A DNA stretch of 64,000 nucleotides from Pseudomonas izuensis. GTDB taxonomy: Bacteria > Pseudomonadota > Gammaproteobacteria > Pseudomonadales > Pseudomonadaceae. Shown piece after piece: positions 18,664 through 27,481 of the stretch (the stretch's first letter is position 1; each line of letters begins with the position of its first letter). The notes beneath the pieces are model-generated. The model was not told where the DNA came from and searched no databases. It was given only the letters and a program-made list of their open reading frames with translations. The stretch is from assembly GCF_009861505.1 (NCBI RefSeq), contig NZ_WTFT01000014.1, forward strand, positions 1-64,000. Reading direction: 5' to 3'. A program made the position numbers and the translations under genes.

Positions 18664-19221
18664 ATGACAGAACATATCGTGCACTTTCACTGCCAGATCG
18701 ATCAGGCAACCACTGAACGCTTCAGGGATTGCTGCCTGGAAGCCATCGACCAGGGCGCAACCTCACTGCTCCTGAATTTGTCCACCTGTGGCGGAAGCAC
18801 CAACTTCGGCTTCACGCTCTACACGTTCCTCAAATCCTTGCCGGTTCCGCTCTGCGCCATCAACGCCGGCAATATCGAATCGATGGGGATCATCATGTTT
18901 CTGGCGGCCAATCGACGTATCACTTCGCCTCATGCCAGATTCTTGATTCACCCGATGAACTGGTACTTCAGCCAAAAATCGGTCGACCACCAACGACTGC
19001 GCGAATACCTGTCCAGTCTCGACAATGATCTTGCACGCTATGTGCAAATTTTCACGCTCGAAACGGCGGACGCCGTGACCAAACTGGATATTTTCCATTG
19101 CCTGTCCGCCGAGGAAAAAGTCATCGCCGCCCACGAGTCCCTGGCCTACGGCATTGCTCATGAGATGAAGCAGATGGTATTTGCTGATGACGTCAAACAC
19201 TGGAAAGTCAGCGGCGGTTGA
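18664..19221 (+). CDS. ClpP-like serine protease (orphan)
   Basis: 185 residues of ClpP/crotonase fold. Probable catalytic triad: Ser73 (in IESMGIIMFLAA), His96 (ARFLIHP) and Asp142 (TKLDIFHCLSAEE), with ClpP-like spacing. LNLSTCGGSTNFGFTLYTFL matches the ClpP substrate-channel strand. Start fixed by AGGAGG at 18653, 5 bases before ATG. No clpX or tig neighbour, so not the housekeeping ClpP; it belongs to the divergent ClpP-like group of unknown targets. Confidence 0.85.
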   Translation: MTEHIVHFHCQIDQATTERFRDCCLEAIDQGATSLLLNLSTCGGSTNFGFTLYTFLKSLPVPLCAINAGNIESMGIIMFLAANRRITSPHARFLIHPMNWYFSQKSVDHQRLREYLSSLDNDLARYVQIFTLETADAVTKLDIFHCLSAEEKVIAAHESLAYGIAHEMKQMVFADDVKHWKVSGG

Positions 19222-19274
19222 CGAGCCTGAAAGCCGGGAGCTCCACGACACCGTTCAAAGAAGGACCAACGCCC

Positions 19275-19721
19275 ATGACAATCCAGAGAATGGACAACGT
19301 CCTGATCGTCGTTGACGATCTCGAAGCGGTAAAAGCGTTCTTTATCGAACTGGGCCTCAAACTCGAAGGCCAAACCACCGTTGAAGGCCCTGCGGTCGGG
19401 AGCCTCATAGGGCTTGGAGACGTCCGGTCCACGATCGCGATGCTGCGCACGCCCGACGGGCAGGGAATAGAGCTGGACAAATTCCACACGCCAGACGCGG
19501 TCAGGTTCGGCCCCGTGGATGCGCCGGTGAACACCCTGGGTCTTCGTCGCATCATGTTTGCCGTCGTGGGTATCGATGCTGTCGTGGCGCGGATGCAGGC
19601 CCATGGCGCCGAACTCATTGGCCAGATGCAGTACGAGACCTCGTACCGGCTCGCCTATTTGCGTGGGCCTGAGGGCATTATCGTCGGGCTTGCCGAGCAG
19701 TTTTTCTCAGCCAAAAGTTGA
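19275..19721 (+). CDS. VOC-family (glyoxalase/bleomycin-resistance fold) protein
   Basis: 148 residues with two beta-alpha-beta-beta-beta modules: MDNVLIVVDDLEAVKAFFIELGL at the N-terminus and GLRRIMFAVVGIDAVVARMQAHGAEL in the second half, ending in YLRGPEGIIVGLAEQF, where the metal-binding Glu is expected. Could be a lyase, dioxygenase or resistance protein; substrate unknown. AAGGA lies 9 bases before ATG. 53 bases behind the ClpP-like gene on the same strand. Confidence 0.88.
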   Translation: MTIQRMDNVLIVVDDLEAVKAFFIELGLKLEGQTTVEGPAVGSLIGLGDVRSTIAMLRTPDGQGIELDKFHTPDAVRFGPVDAPVNTLGLRRIMFAVVGIDAVVARMQAHGAELIGQMQYETSYRLAYLRGPEGIIVGLAEQFFSAKS

Positions 19722-19774
19722 AACATGATTGATAGCTAAGTGCCATCTTACGATAATCGCGGCCCCCTCCTCTC

Positions 19775-20335
19775 ATGCAAGGAAATGCCGTGAAAAAGTC
19801 CCTCCTGTTCGTCCCGTTACTCGCGCTGCTGCTGCAAGGTTGTGGTGTCACCATGACGCGTTATGAGCCGAGTTACGAGAACGTCCAACAGCTCAAACAG
19901 ACCCCGCCACTGCACTCAATCAGCAATGCTCAGGTGAAGGCGGACGCTGGCCAGGGCTCGCTGAGTGTTCGGGCCAATCCGATCAGCTCGCCCAGTGGCA
20001 GCATCCCACTGCATATTCAGGAGGCCATCAACGAAGAACTGCGCCGAGCGGGCCTGCTGGATCCGCAAGCACAGCGGCACCTGGATGTATTGCTGGTCAA
20101 GAATGAGCTGACGGCAGGCGTGGGTACCGGTACCGGCCAGCTCGCTGCCCGTTTTACTTTGCTCAAGGGCAATGAGGTGGTTTACGACGCGACCAAGGAT
20201 GTGAGCCGCCAGTGGGACAGCAGCTTTTTCGGAGCCATTGCGATCCCGAACGCCGCCAATGCCTACAACCCGATGGTTCGTGATTTGCTGAAGACCTTGT
20301 ACAGCGACCCGCAGTTCATACAAGCCCTGAAATGA
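19775..20335 (+). CDS. Lipoprotein of unknown function
   Basis: 186 residues from the ATG at 19775; a GTG at 19790 with AAGGA in front is an equally good start. Lipobox LLLQGC places the lipidated Cys about residue 23. The mature part is soluble and shows no family I recognise. It converges on a second, unrelated lipoprotein gene with a shared terminator between. Confidence 0.8.
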   Translation: MQGNAVKKSLLFVPLLALLLQGCGVTMTRYEPSYENVQQLKQTPPLHSISNAQVKADAGQGSLSVRANPISSPSGSIPLHIQEAINEELRRAGLLDPQAQRHLDVLLVKNELTAGVGTGTGQLAARFTLLKGNEVVYDATKDVSRQWDSSFFGAIAIPNAANAYNPMVRDLLKTLYSDPQFIQALK

Positions 20336-20340
20336 GGGTA

Positions 20341-20372
20341 AAAAAAGAGCCGCAATGGCGGCTCTTTTTTTT
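20341..20372. terminator. Bidirectional Rho-independent terminator
   Basis: AGAGCCGC/GCGGCTCT stem with a 4-nt loop, A-run on the left and T-run on the right. It serves both converging lipoprotein genes. Confidence 0.92.
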
Positions 20373-21007
20373 CAGATCCGTGACACGCCGGAATCGAGTG
20401 CCGAATATTTCAGGCTCTTGCTCTCTACCATTTGTTTGAGCAATGCATTGACCTGGCGGCTGAAGGTATCGCTAATCGCCGCTTTCGGGGTATTGCCCAT
20501 CAAAGGCACAAACCAGATACCGATCCAGGTATTGATCGAGTCATGGTTACTGGCATTGCTGATTGCCAGCCCTTGTTGGTCAAGCGCCTCGAGACTCATG
20601 GTGTATTGATCAGTGGCCATCGAAGGGATGACGGTCATGGTGAGCCCACTGATAAAGGCCATGACAAGCTGACCACCACCAGGCGGGTGGTTGTAAACCT
20701 TGAGGCGCAGGTTGTAATCGCCAGGTTGCTTCTGGAATTCATCCAGCGTGACGCGACCAAAGAGCCCGGAATCGGTCAGCACTTTTTGTAGTTCAGGCTT
20801 GAGCATGTCGCGCGCTTGGGGCATTTCAACGGCTGAGGCGCTTTTTGGCGCGCCTTGGTAGAAATCGAAGTCCACATACACATTCGGCTTGTTCGAATAG
20901 CTCGACATGGACGGCAGATTCACCGGTGCCACTTCATCCTTGGTGAAGCTGGCACAACCGCTCAACCCTAGTACCAGGGCCAACCCCAGAATTTTTCCAA
21001 TTTGCAT
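20372..21007 (-). CDS. Lipoprotein of unknown function
   Basis: 211 residues. Signal peptide with lipobox GLSGC (Cys about residue 18). The mature domain has LRLKVYNHPPGGGQLVMAFISGLTMTVIPSM in its middle, a pattern seen in small outer-membrane lipoproteins of unknown role. Convergent with the lipoprotein at 19775. No further assignment possible. Confidence 0.8.
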   Translation of the reverse strand: MQIGKILGLALVLGLSGCASFTKDEVAPVNLPSMSSYSNKPNVYVDFDFYQGAPKSASAVEMPQARDMLKPELQKVLTDSGLFGRVTLDEFQKQPGDYNLRLKVYNHPPGGGQLVMAFISGLTMTVIPSMATDQYTMSLEALDQQGLAISNASNHDSINTWIGIWFVPLMGNTPKAAISDTFSRQVNALLKQMVESKSLKYSALDSGVSRI

Positions 21008-21170
21008 GATGGCTTCCTAAAATGATGGCATAGCGCCTCCATGGCCGGAGTGCTGGGCGGATTCTAGAGAGTGCGCGGTGATTGCAAAAGGCCATATCCC
21101 GGAAAATTGGCTGAAAAACAGAAAAAACGCAGATTTATTTTCCATAGCCCTGATCGTCTGCTACGGGTCG

Positions 21171-21250
21171 TCAACTGCCCTTCGCGACAGGCAGCAACCG
21201 GCCAAAAGCAGACGCTCGGCTAGGTCCGCGTTCGGCCAGAAGCAGCCCTT
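21171..21250. repeat. Dispersed intergenic motif, copy 2
   Basis: The best copy of the motif: GCGACAGGCAGCAACCGGCC followed by AAAAGCAGACGCT, then a shorter echo (TTCGGCCAGAAGCAGCCCTT at 21231-21250). It lies immediately left of the AT-rich island. Confidence 0.6.
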
Positions 21251-21411
21251 CATGACCGCCAAATCAATGTTACTCCAGGGGAACAGAGCTAGCTCATCTG
21301 CGACACCGCTGACGTTCATCGCCGGACTCATCTCGAACCCTGTGATTTACCTGAAAGCCATCTAAACTCAAATTCAGCCCCCCTAACCACCACTCACGGT
21401 GGAGCCTTGTT

Positions 21412-22743
21412 ATGAGTCAACTCGACGACAAGCATGAAGTAAAATTTGACATCATGTCGGTCAGAGCGGGAGACATTATTTTTGTACTTCCTGACTCCAC
21501 TGGATTAGGTAAACTTAAACAATTGGTCAATATTCACGGCCAACGATTATTGGCAAAAATTCGCACCCCTGTTCAGACTGAGTTGAAAACCGGTATTCAA
21601 AGATACTCACATGTGATGCTCGGAGTCGGAGATGGGCTCATCATCCATGCGAATGGAAAGATAGTTGCGTTGGAAGTTGTGACTGACGCATTAAATTTCA
21701 AAGCAACCCAATACAAAATTTATCGGCACGTTGGCGTATCAGGCGACGCAACGACAAAAATAGCAAAAGCGGGCATGCGTTATTTGCAACAAAAATATAG
21801 CTTCGGTACGTACTTTGGAAAACTCCGGGAAGGTGATACGACTCAGTTTTGCTCAAGATTGGTTGCGCATGCATACCGTTCTGCCGGAATGCCTCTGTGC
21901 GAGATGCCCGATAACAGTGTACTGCCGTTAGATTTATATATGCTTTGCCAATCTGCCCCTTGGAAGGACATCACTGCTGACTCCATTATTCAAGTCATCT
22001 CACCGGAACATGACAAAATCCTAGGTACTATTGATGTTCCTGGGGACGGAAGCTTATCAATGTCCACGTTTTTTCACACCACCGATCAGAAAGTACTTAA
22101 GAGTCTGAAATTGCAAAAAGAATATCATGAGTTGATACAGAAAAACCATCGAGACAATTTGCATACACAAGCGTTGCTGGCACAGTTTTGCGCAGCCGAA
22201 TTTACGCTAACCAAGCAATTCCGAACCGCCCCTCAACTTATCGACGATGAATATTCAGAGAAAATTGTACGCATATTAAATCAGATTGAACCATTGCTGG
22301 ACCTCGCTTGGCTGGCCAACATTGATTCATTGATTGAGCACACAATTTTGAATACCGACACAGACGGTACCGGGAGCAGTGCTTATGCGGGACTTCCTAC
22401 TCCAGCTGCAATTCTTGAGTTGCAAATCACTAGAGAAACAGTAAGAACTTTAACGTATTTAATAATAGCCGAAACGGGTCTTTCCAGCATCCTCGCTAAC
22501 AAATTTCCACATGACAAATTTGAAGACTTTAGAAATGTAAAATCAGAGTATATTAATAAATTTCTGGCTGCTCTACCAGATCTAACAATGCTATCAAAAT
22601 ACGAAGATTTGGGGGATCCATTCGCTTGGGTTTTCAACAGCGAGACAAGGAAATCATACCAAAAATTATACAAAAATATCATAACATCCCTAAAGCTCAT
22701 TAATATGTTAATCAGCACTGGAAAAACCGTTGACAGTGTTTAA
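21412..22743 (+). CDS. Permuted papain-fold (YiiX/NlpC-P60-like) protein
   Basis: 443 residues. The N-terminal ~200 show the circularly permuted NlpC/P60 order: RAGDIIFVL strand, His67 in RYSHVMLGVGDGLIIHA, then Cys147 in TTQFCSRLVAHAYRSAGMPLCEMPDN. Such enzymes are amidases, peptidases or acyltransferases. The ~240-residue helical C-terminus is unrecognised. GGAG lies 7 bases before the ATG, partly inside a small hairpin (CCACC/GGTGG). Markedly AT-richer than its flanks, suggesting transfer. No signal peptide seen. Confidence 0.75.
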   Translation: MSQLDDKHEVKFDIMSVRAGDIIFVLPDSTGLGKLKQLVNIHGQRLLAKIRTPVQTELKTGIQRYSHVMLGVGDGLIIHANGKIVALEVVTDALNFKATQYKIYRHVGVSGDATTKIAKAGMRYLQQKYSFGTYFGKLREGDTTQFCSRLVAHAYRSAGMPLCEMPDNSVLPLDLYMLCQSAPWKDITADSIIQVISPEHDKILGTIDVPGDGSLSMSTFFHTTDQKVLKSLKLQKEYHELIQKNHRDNLHTQALLAQFCAAEFTLTKQFRTAPQLIDDEYSEKIVRILNQIEPLLDLAWLANIDSLIEHTILNTDTDGTGSSAYAGLPTPAAILELQITRETVRTLTYLIIAETGLSSILANKFPHDKFEDFRNVKSEYINKFLAALPDLTMLSKYEDLGDPFAWVFNSETRKSYQKLYKNIITSLKLINMLISTGKTVDSV

Positions 22744-23152
22744 ATGTTCGGAAGTACGCAGCTTCTTCATCCCAAGGAACATAAGCCGCACGATACTCTA
22801 CTGAACTTTATGGTTACCCCGAATAATGCACTCCGTGATCGATGGCTAACACTGGCAAATCTAGTCCTGTCCTAGAGCGGTATAAAAACGCGGCTTAAAA
22901 ATATGCGTTTTTTTGTTCAGGTTTCTGGACGTTAAACCTGCGCTAGAAAACGCTTTCCCTATAGGCGCGACCAGAAACAGATCTTAAAGCCTCACTCAAA
23001 AACCAATCCCGATAGCCTAGCTTAAGGCTCTTAGCCGTCAAGGTTGACTGGAAAACCTTCCAATACTCGACTACTACTAACTATAAACAATCTCGACGCA
23101 CCACCGATCAATGGTAGTGCTGGTGCATTTGTAATGGGCGGGAGAGGCCACT
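22744..23152. other. Non-coding gap in the AT-rich island
   Basis: 409 bases without a convincing gene. A hairpin (AAAAACGC/GCGTTTTT) at 22884-22914 ends in a T-run and may terminate the upstream gene. Confidence 0.35.
22884..22914 (+). terminator. Possible terminator
   Basis: 8-bp stem AAAAACGC/GCGTTTTT with a 13-nt loop, followed by further T residues. The stem is A/T-rich and weak. Confidence 0.35.
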
Positions 23153-24385
23153 ATGCGACATTTAGTAGTTTGCCTGGATGGGACTGGAAACAGCCCAATT
23201 CAAGAGGATGTTCTATTTAAGTCAAACAACGAAGTTTTCCGAAATCGAGTTGAAAGCAATGTATTTAAACTCTGGTGCACGCTAACCAACAACAAAGACA
23301 GCTACAATCCAAGTAGCTTGCTTTTCGGAAAAAATGAATATAAATACTACGGATTAGTTTCAACCTTAGACGTCGGCGAGGGGTTTGAAGGTGAAGCTCT
23401 CTACATCAATGGTGTAGGAACTCAAGGCTCTGCCAATGACGAATTAATTGACGGGGCGACCGGGACTGGAACAAGCACTCGAATCAGAGATGCTTATAGA
23501 TTCCTAGCAGAGCGCTATCATAAGACGGACAAAATCTACATTTTCGGGTTTAGCCGTGGCGCCTTTGCTGCACGTAGCCTAGCTGCTTTTATCAAACACG
23601 TAGGCCTCCCCAAAAGCAGGCGTACGATTCCAGAGGAAGAAATCCCTAATCTTTGGAAAGCGTACCGCTACGATGAACTCTACAAAGGGGGACTAGAGTC
23701 GTCACTATATGACCCAAGCCTCATTACAATTGAATTTTTAGGGCTTTGGGATACTGTCGGTTCTTTGGCATTTCAAAAGACATTTAACAAGTTTCACAAA
23801 ATATCGCCTACAGGAGTACTGCATGTCCGTCACGCGCTAGCTCTTGATGAGACAAGACCTCACTTCAAGCCATCTTACTGGAAAGCAGCGGACGCAGACC
23901 CAAAAAAAGTCAGAGAAGTATGGTTTTGCGGCGTGCATAGCAATATCGGGGGCGGCTATCAAAATACCGAACTTTCGAACATCTCATACATCTGGATGCT
24001 TAGAGAACTAGCCGAGGTGTGCCAATTTATGGGAGATCTTGAGAAACTTACGGCGTATGTCGGCGAAGCTGGCGGCAATACCGACTGGTCAATAATCAGG
24101 GATTCTTACAAAGAATTCTACAGCGGATTCAAAATAGTTCTAGCCGTTTTAGGTGGAGGGGAATACAAGCGTCAAATACTGCCAAATCAGTATTTTCATC
24201 CATCGGTGTTCGAGTGGATCTCATCTGGCGGTTATACACCCAAGGCCTACATAAATAAAGGACGAGTCATATCCCTTCACGACCTAGCCAAAAGAGTACA
24301 ACCCTCTTTGGACTGGATCATGGACGTAGACAATGAAGCCGAATACTCCAGAATAAGTAAATCACAAAAAAAAGACCCCCAATAA
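23153..24385 (+). CDS. DUF2235 alpha/beta hydrolase (Tle1-like)
   Basis: 410 residues. Begins with the family opening LVVCLDGTGN. Apparent catalytic triad: Ser134 in the GxSxG motif FGFSRGAFAAR, Asp200 in LGLWDTVGSL and His262 in FCGVHSNIGGGY. DUF2235 includes the type VI phospholipase effectors Tle1, but many members are not effectors. No VgrG, PAAR, adaptor or immunity gene is seen nearby. Lower GC than flanking DNA. It sits between two permuted papain-fold genes, the same rare combination on each side. Confidence 0.88.
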   Translation: MRHLVVCLDGTGNSPIQEDVLFKSNNEVFRNRVESNVFKLWCTLTNNKDSYNPSSLLFGKNEYKYYGLVSTLDVGEGFEGEALYINGVGTQGSANDELIDGATGTGTSTRIRDAYRFLAERYHKTDKIYIFGFSRGAFAARSLAAFIKHVGLPKSRRTIPEEEIPNLWKAYRYDELYKGGLESSLYDPSLITIEFLGLWDTVGSLAFQKTFNKFHKISPTGVLHVRHALALDETRPHFKPSYWKAADADPKKVREVWFCGVHSNIGGGYQNTELSNISYIWMLRELAEVCQFMGDLEKLTAYVGEAGGNTDWSIIRDSYKEFYSGFKIVLAVLGGGEYKRQILPNQYFHPSVFEWISSGGYTPKAYINKGRVISLHDLAKRVQPSLDWIMDVDNEAEYSRISKSQKKDPQ

Positions 24386-25081
24386 TATTGAATTATATAC
24401 ATATATTATTTTAACCCCAAAAAAATCCAGCAAACCCAGCTAAGTTCAACTGCGAATCTAATACTCTAATGTATAGACCTTAACGATAATACAAGTTCGG
24501 AAAAGTTCAGTCGAATTTGGCGTCACCAGTCCATCAATGCCGAGTAACCTGTGAAATGTATCGGCACCAGCAACTACCGCTAGGTAATCCAAGAGGTTCG
24601 TCATCACGGACATCTACCGCGATAAGTGGACGTTCTGGCAAAATTGGGAATGACTCCTCACTTGACCAAAACAACCTGGGGTGCTCGGCGGGCGTGTACG
24701 ATCAATTGGTTTAGAGCACTTTAACTGTCTTCCCGAGGCTATGCATGCACTTCCGCTGGGACCGCGGACGCGGCCCCAACAGCCCTATGAGCGCCGATGT
24801 TGGCCGCACAGACCAATCTTTACTTCCCACAGGCAATCCAAAAAAATCGCAGTGCTGGACGTATCAAGTGTGTTTTCACACAGCCTAGGTCGGTTGCAGC
24901 CTCTACGCGACAAGCAGCAACCGGCCTAAATTAGTCAACTGCCGTTTTAACCTTTCATCGGGCTCACCACCTGTAAATACGTACTATACTTAAATTCACA
25001 CATTTAAAGTCTATAGTGAAAATCAAAAATAATCATTGGCAACAAGCCCTTCAACTGCATCCGATATTATGGAGCTACTCT
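24386..25081. other. Non-coding gap in the AT-rich island
   Basis: About 700 bases with no supportable gene; the base composition rises toward the genome average in the middle. A degraded dispersed motif lies at 24890-24945. It may be debris of an older insertion. Confidence 0.4.
24890..24945. repeat. Dispersed intergenic motif, copy 3
   Basis: CTACGCGACAAGCAGCAACC followed by GGCCTAAA matches the copy at 21171 with a few changes. Confidence 0.5.
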
Positions 25082-26176
25082 ATGAATTCGTTCATTCTTC
25101 CAAAGCCTCAATGTGGCGATGTTATATTTACGTCAACTAATAGTCGATTCAACCGGATCGCTTCATTTTGGGCGCAGCGCAAAATTGATGCTATGGCGCA
25201 CGAATCCTCACGTTATTTTACGCATGTTGCTGTTGCCATAAACGATACCATAGCGCTAGAAGCTGTTCCGGCCCCAATTGCTTCAGCATCTTTGCTGGCC
25301 ACAACCGCGAGCAAGATAGCCCCTAAGATGCACGCCGAGGATGCCCCAACGAAATCACACTGGAGTAAAGTCGATCTAGATTTTGGCGTTCGACTCATTC
25401 CGATAGGGGACATCTTAGTTGGCGCCATGGAGAAAAAATCTCCCTTGCTCGTCCTGAGGTCTGGATTGGACACCACTGAATCCGCCAAGCGCCTTGATAT
25501 TTTATCGCCTTATATTCTCGCTACCATTGGCTGCGCCTACTCGATTGATGAATTACAGCAGTCAATGGAAAATAACCTAAACCCTTTACAAAAACTGATA
25601 TCCAGTAATCTCCCAAACCTAATGTCATCAGCTTCTGATCTTTACACAATGATGAATTTAACTCCAGAGCATCTTGCATTTCTGGATGAATGGGCACCAG
25701 ATGCTTTACCTGAATATCAGTTGAGGTCGTATTATTGCTCTCAGTTGGTACAAAAAATACTCGATCATGCGATGCTTACTTCCGAGTCAGACATACCAAC
25801 CAAAATCACCCCATCAGGATTGTATAAAGCACTGACGGATCTCGGTTGGAGGGACGTTACCGAAACTGACTATAGTAGAGGTTGCATTCAGCATTTAAAC
25901 AACAATAATTCGGCCAGATCGAATGCTGCTAGAAAATTCCACAACTTCAAACATCAATACCAGGCGGCAGTAAATCATAAAGCAATTGAACTGACTGTAA
26001 CTACAATAAGTAAATCTATGGATAAATCGAAACACTCCCTTGGCAACACGCAATTTCAACTCGACAAGTTGATAAATATAAATACTGATAACACGTTAGA
26101 GCCAGAAATAAAAACCGACAATTCAATCGATATAAAACACAGCCCAAGCAGCGATATAAAAAATAGTCCTCCTTGA
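25082..26176 (+). CDS. Second permuted papain-fold (YiiX-like) protein
   Basis: 364 residues. Same permuted arrangement as the gene at 21412 but very divergent: CGDVIFTS strand at residues 11-18, His48 in YFTHVAVAINDTIALEA, Cys219 in RSYYCSQLVQKIL. A long insert separates His and Cys, and the C-terminus is an Asn/Lys/Ser-rich low-complexity tail. ATG at 25082 has GGAG 7 bases upstream; a GTG at 25016 is possible but lacks one. No signal peptide. Together with the DUF2235 hydrolase it forms a three-gene AT-rich set. Confidence 0.72.
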   Translation: MNSFILPKPQCGDVIFTSTNSRFNRIASFWAQRKIDAMAHESSRYFTHVAVAINDTIALEAVPAPIASASLLATTASKIAPKMHAEDAPTKSHWSKVDLDFGVRLIPIGDILVGAMEKKSPLLVLRSGLDTTESAKRLDILSPYILATIGCAYSIDELQQSMENNLNPLQKLISSNLPNLMSSASDLYTMMNLTPEHLAFLDEWAPDALPEYQLRSYYCSQLVQKILDHAMLTSESDIPTKITPSGLYKALTDLGWRDVTETDYSRGCIQHLNNNNSARSNAARKFHNFKHQYQAAVNHKAIELTVTTISKSMDKSKHSLGNTQFQLDKLININTDNTLEPEIKTDNSIDIKHSPSSDIKNSPP

Positions 26177-26249
26177 TAATGACTGTGGCCTGCCTCAACC
26201 ACAGCCACTGTATATAGGCCACATAGAGCTGTTAGACATCTTCCGCCGG

Positions 26250-26290
26250 TCATGACAGGCAGCAACCGATCAATAGCGGTCAGTCGACTG
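26250..26290. repeat. Dispersed intergenic motif, copy 4
   Basis: TGACAGGCAGCAACCGATCA followed by ATAGCGGTCAGT, closing the right side of the AT-rich island. Confidence 0.5.
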
Positions 26291-26341
26291 ACTAGCCTGA
26301 GATGGTTAAGCTGGCGTGTTTTCAAGCGCAGGGCTGGACGC

Positions 26342-26734
26342 ATGACAGAGAAATACCAAGGAAGCTGCCTATGCGCAGCCGTCAGTTACGAGCTACTCAC
26401 TCCGCCAAAATCAGTGAGTCATTGTCATTGCAGCCAGTGTCGCAAAGGTCACGGAGCAGCATTCGCTTCGTACGGCAGCGTTCCCCGCAAATCGCTACGG
26501 ATACTTAGCGGCGCCACCAGCATCAAAACCTATGCATCCTCTGAGACGGTGTTACGCGAGTTTTGCGAGACCTGTGGATCGACGTTGTTCTGGTCACGAT
26601 TTCAATGCGAATTTACCGACTGGATTTCGATAGCACTGGGCACGCTCGACACGTCTCTCATGCCTCAAAAGCAAAAACACATTCATGTCGACTCCGCAGC
26701 CCACTGGTACACACCATCCAGTTTATGTCCCTAG
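26342..26734 (+). CDS. GFA-family zinc protein (glutathione-dependent formaldehyde-activating-like)
   Basis: 130 residues. Zinc-binding cysteines in the family pattern: CLC near residue 9, CHCSQCRKGHGAAF near 28, and FCETCGS near 78. Members include Gfa and CENP-V-like proteins; real substrates are mostly unknown. ATG at 26342 follows the dispersed motif by about 50 bases. Separate from the downstream HxlR gene, which is on the other strand. Confidence 0.9.
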   Translation: MTEKYQGSCLCAAVSYELLTPPKSVSHCHCSQCRKGHGAAFASYGSVPRKSLRILSGATSIKTYASSETVLREFCETCGSTLFWSRFQCEFTDWISIALGTLDTSLMPQKQKHIHVDSAAHWYTPSSLCP

Positions 26735-26775
26735 GTCGACTGACAGCTTCGGGTTGTGGACTCAACCGGTCGACC
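26731..26775. repeat. Decayed repeat resembling the IS30-side motif
   Basis: GTCGACTGACAGCTTCGGGT followed by TGTGGACTCAACCGGTCGA. The second half matches GCTGTGGATTCAACCGGTCG at 46464-46483, just in front of the IS30 relic. Possibly an old element end. Confidence 0.4.
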
Positions 26776-26879
26776 ATCCACTCGTAACCGAGGACGATGG
26801 CCGACGCGTCAGGCTGGTGGATGTAACGGGCGATTTGCGGCGCAATTTCGAAAGCGCCAGAAATATGCTCACGCCCACC

Positions 26880-27329
26880 CTAGCGCTTGACGACCCGCCG
26901 ATGACAATCGGCCGGGGTCAACACCTTGCCCGCCTTGGAACGTACGGCGATGGTTTCTACCGGCTCCGACAATTCATTGTCGAGCAGCACCGAGTAGCTC
27001 TCCCCTGTGTTGAACAAGTAGCGCTCCCCCCACTGGCGCATGCTGACGACGATGGGAAACACCGCGCGCCCCATATCAGTCAGTACATATTCTTTGTAGG
27101 CACTGCCGTCGGATGCCGGCTGGATGTTGAATACGCCCAACTCAACGAGCATTTTGAGCTTGACCGTGAGGATGTTCTTGGCGAGACCAAGACGTTTCTG
27201 AAATTCACTGAAGCGGCGAACGTCGTCGAACGCGTCGCGGATGATCATTAATACCCAGCGATCTCCGATTTCTTCGAGCGTGCGGGCGACCGGGCATTCG
27301 CTCTGCGCCAGTAATTGCTGTCTGGCCAT
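26880..27329 (-). CDS. HxlR-family transcriptional regulator
   Basis: 149 residues with the HxlR winged helix: CPVARTLEEIGDRWVLMIIRDAF at 12-34, RRFSEFQKRLGLAKNILTVKLKMLVELG, and the wing YVLTDMGRAVFP. N-terminal Cys12 matches the redox or aldehyde-sensing Cys position found in several HxlR/YodB proteins. Divergent from the MFS gene that opens the 27.5-37.6 kb cluster, so probably its cluster regulator; a GTTG-N7-CAAC element lies between. Confidence 0.93.
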   Translation of the reverse strand: MARQQLLAQSECPVARTLEEIGDRWVLMIIRDAFDDVRRFSEFQKRLGLAKNILTVKLKMLVELGVFNIQPASDGSAYKEYVLTDMGRAVFPIVVSMRQWGERYLFNTGESYSVLLDNELSEPVETIAVRSKAGKVLTPADCHRRVVKR

Positions 27330-27403
27330 GGATCTCCTGGAAGCGAGTCAGTAGGAAGGGGGGAAAAGTTCTAACGTCAGACAAAAATGTTTTACAAAAT
27401 GTG

Positions 27404-27418
27404 GTTGCATTTAACAAC
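27404..27418. promoter_or_regulatory. Possible HxlR operator
   Basis: GTTGCATTTAACAAC, a 4+7+4 inverted repeat in the 152-base divergent gap between hxlR-like and MFS genes. Symmetry seen; role inferred from position. Confidence 0.3.
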
Positions 27419-27481
27419 TTCATTTGATAAAAATCAACGCATCGGTTTCCTTTTGAAACCACATATTCCAAGGATGGAGTG

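Noticed and set aside
24517..24929. Two small plus-strand ORFs in the gap of the AT-rich island
   Set aside because: No ribosome site, protein-like composition or family match; one overlaps the dispersed motif.
21412..26176. A type VI secretion effector/immunity cluster
   Set aside because: DUF2235 is shared with Tle1, but no VgrG, PAAR, Hcp, adaptor or small immunity gene is visible, so I do not call it T6SS.
26685..27251. 188-codon plus-strand ORF over the HxlR gene
   Set aside because: Shadow of the HxlR gene and the end of the GFA gene.
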